Assembly (NCBI GenBank): GCA_035499415.1 | Contig: DATJYV010000195.1 | Span: forward strand, 1 to 20,296 | DNA length: 20,296 bases | Source of the DNA: DATJYV01 sp035499415 | GTDB taxonomy: Bacteria > Bacteroidota > Ignavibacteria > UBA10030 | Reading direction: 5' to 3' | In this document: positions 18,936 to 20,296 of the stretch, piece by piece | Layout of the letters: each line of letters begins with the position of its first letter | Numbering within the stretch: the stretch's first letter is position 1 | Made by a program: the position numbers and the translations under genes | The notes under the pieces: generated by a model | What the model saw: the letters and a program-made list of their open reading frames with translations, nothing else | Databases searched by the model: none | What the model was told of the DNA's origin: nothing

Positions 18936-18963
18936 GAAAGGCGGCCTTGAAAGCCGCCTTTTC
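18936..18963. terminator. Bidirectional terminator between the convergent genes
   Basis: AAAGGCGGC at 18937-18945 pairs with GCCGCCTTT at 18953-18961 around a 7-base loop: a 9-bp perfect stem. TTTT follows on the plus strand, and AAA before the stem gives a short T-run on the minus strand. It is placed between the stop of the stress-protein gene and the stop of the minus-strand gene. Confidence 0.85.
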
Positions 18964-18983
18964 ATGAATAGAATCGTCTCGGG

Positions 18984-19700
18984 CTACTTCAGCTCTTGCC
19001 GCCAGTAATCAGTCTGGGTGTGCAGGTTGAAGAGCTCGATCTCGCGCGGAATGATCTTAAGTTTTGCCTGCCTCTGAATCTCCTCCTGCGAGATATCGAC
19101 GATGAACTTCACCTTGAAGTACACATCCCCCTCGTCCACCTTCGCAGCGCGCGCCACGTCCCTCGCAACGGACCATTTGAAATCGGGGTGAAACTTCAGT
19201 GAGAGCTTCGACAGCCGGTAACTTTTTTGGACCGTGTCCGACAAAACAACGTAGGGATTGCTCGGCACGAAACAGATCAGCGACGGGATATCGTAGGGGG
19301 CCTCAATGCTCGCACCCGACCGTACCGCATAAATCTGTTTGTCCGCATCATAAGACACGAACGTCGCTTTGAGAAGAACCCCGAACACCCGCTGATCCAA
19401 TTTCTTATCCGCGGCCTGCGCCTTGAGCCTGCTCTCGTAAGCCGCTTTCTCCCGTTCAATCCGCGCCGCAAACTCTGCCGAAGTTTCGAATTCACCTTTG
19501 GCGGTAGTCTGCGCCAGGAACTGGTCGGTCTGGTCTTTCAGGAAAATCCATTCATCCTTGAGCACCTGGGTAAACGTCTCCGGCGGAATGTTATCGTCCG
19601 CCGCGAGGCCCGGTTGCTGCGCCCCGAGCGTTTGAACCAGCCCGAGCTCGAGGAGACCGACCGCGGTCACGATGCTGAGTCCGAAAAAAGTTTTGCGCAT
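18984..19700 (-). CDS. Exported protein of unknown function
   Basis: On the minus strand from ATG at 19700 the protein has 238 residues. The ribosome binding site AAAGGA lies six bases upstream; an ATG six bases earlier (19706) lies directly on it, and a start at 19787 would hide the signal peptide behind 29 residues, so both are less likely. Residues 1-27 (MRKTFFGLSIVTAVGLLEL ...) form a signal peptide, with cleavage likely after LGA. The mature part has a charged helix (about 70-95, GEFETSAEFAARIEREKAAY) and a beta-rich half with repeated strands and a final helical segment near KLKIIPREIELF. No family was recognised. It stands alone, convergent with the stress-protein gene. Confidence 0.78.
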   Translation of the reverse strand: MRKTFFGLSIVTAVGLLELGLVQTLGAQQPGLAADDNIPPETFTQVLKDEWIFLKDQTDQFLAQTTAKGEFETSAEFAARIEREKAAYESRLKAQAADKKLDQRVFGVLLKATFVSYDADKQIYAVRSGASIEAPYDIPSLICFVPSNPYVVLSDTVQKSYRLSKLSLKFHPDFKWSVARDVARAAKVDEGDVYFKVKFIVDISQEEIQRQAKLKIIPREIELFNLHTQTDYWRQELK

Positions 19701-20296
19701 GATCATTCCTTTGATATTCTCCGGGATACCCTCATCGTGCATCAGCGAAGGGCGAAGCCGCTTCATGAGATGCGTGAACTTTGTCATAGGGGATGGATGG
19801 TGAAATCAACCCCATAATATAAAGGAAATCGTCGAATTTGCATAATGGAAAGTGCCTGAGTGAAATCCCGCCATCAACCGGGCAATTCCTGCACACGGGC
19901 GCGGGGCGTAGAGTAATGATAGAGGATGGACAGAACGAAGGCAAATGCCGGATGAGCAACCGTCGAGCCAGGCGAATTGGCGGGGGCCGATCTCTTAACC
20001 ACCCGGAGCGCGTCACATCCGCTTGATCCCTTGTCCGTGTTCGCGCTGTTCCCGTCTCCATGGAATGGAACGCTCCATGGGAGAGTCGCATCGACCCGGG
20101 AGCCTTCGTTTGCTGATGTCGATTCCCACTCTTGTGGTCTCTTGATCGAACGCGGGGCAAAGATTCGAGCACGTTTGAGTTCATGCGTCGAAGAATTGCG
20201 GCGACGAGGGCACGGCCGGCTTCGTTTCTGCGGGCTTCACCATCGCCGCTCCGTTGCCTTTCGAAGGGGCGATGGCTATATTGACGGCCGACATTC
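19701..20296. other. About 600 bp without a convincing gene
   Basis: No reading frame here has a family match or good ribosome binding site; the longest, on the minus strand at 19732-20184, is Arg/Pro/Ser-rich and looks spurious. Near 19811-19825 an AT-rich stretch (CATAATATAAAG on the plus strand) could be the -10 region of the minus-strand gene at 19700. CTCCATGG occurs twice (20056-20063 and 20073-20080). CCATCGCC at 20240-20247 and GGCGATGG at 20268-20275 form an inverted repeat. Transcription signals or a gene start just beyond the window are possible. Confidence 0.5.
20240..20275. repeat. Inverted repeat CCATCGCC/GGCGATGG
   Basis: The 8-bp arms are perfect and separated by 20 bp that contain a smaller CCTT-TCG-AAGG hairpin at 20257-20267. 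No T-run follows on either side, so it is more likely an operator, attenuator or repeat than a terminator. Its context is cut off by the end of the window. Confidence 0.45.

Noticed and set aside
19701..19787. Upstream ATG at 19787 for the exported minus-strand protein
   Set aside because: It would place 29 polar residues before a normal signal peptide, whereas ATG 19700 has AAAGGA at good spacing.
19732..20184. 150-codon minus-strand frame
   Set aside because: Its composition is Arg/Ser/Pro-rich, it has no clear ribosome binding site or domain, and it overlaps the leader of the better-supported gene at 18984-19700.

Overview
This is a gene-dense bacterial chromosomal segment. It is GC-rich by eye, with ATG and GTG starts, many Shine-Dalgarno sites and several 4-bp stop/start overlaps. 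Oxygen-sensitive ferredoxin metabolism (pyruvate:ferredoxin oxidoreductase, Nfn-type transhydrogenase) points to an anaerobe or facultative anaerobe. A TonB-like protein points to a Gram-negative envelope. The mix would suit a member of the Bacteroidota/Ignavibacteriota (FCB) group, but this is a low-confidence inference; no rRNA or other marker gene is present.

Layout. 1-240: the tail of a Ser/Thr-rich, probably exported protein and its terminator. 375-3661: a translationally coupled pair, a membrane receptor phosphatase (PDZ, membrane helices, GAF, SpoIIE/RsbU-type PP2C) and a small unknown membrane protein. 3774-4778: an exported tandem-PDZ protein without a protease domain, followed by a strong hairpin. 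4902-8584: a signalling cluster with a soluble PAS-PAS histidine kinase, a sigma-54-dependent NtrC-family regulator, a 79-aa stand-alone Fis-type helix-turn-helix protein closely resembling that regulator's C-terminus, and a stand-alone degenerate receiver domain.

8633-18232 is a redox and carbon metabolism block. It encodes an acetyl-CoA hydrolase/CoA-transferase, a small eight-cysteine protein, the two subunits of an Nfn/SudAB-type ferredoxin:NADP oxidoreductase, a 301-bp regulatory gap with a sigma-54-like element, PFOR, a second small cysteine protein paralogous to the first, an OsmC-like protein and a TonB-like protein. The last four overlap one another. The CoA-transferase can supply acetyl-CoA, PFOR interconverts acetyl-CoA and pyruvate with ferredoxin, and the Nfn pair links ferredoxin to NAD(P)(H). 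The paired small cysteine proteins, with identical CX2CX8CX7C spacing, sit beside both redox enzymes and are the most interesting unexplained element: possible electron carriers or Fe-S accessory proteins.

18256-20296: a short heptamer repeat, a UspA-type stress protein, a bidirectional terminator, a convergent exported protein of unknown function on the minus strand, and about 600 bp without a convincing gene. No tRNA, rRNA, CRISPR array, insertion sequence or phage gene was recognised.
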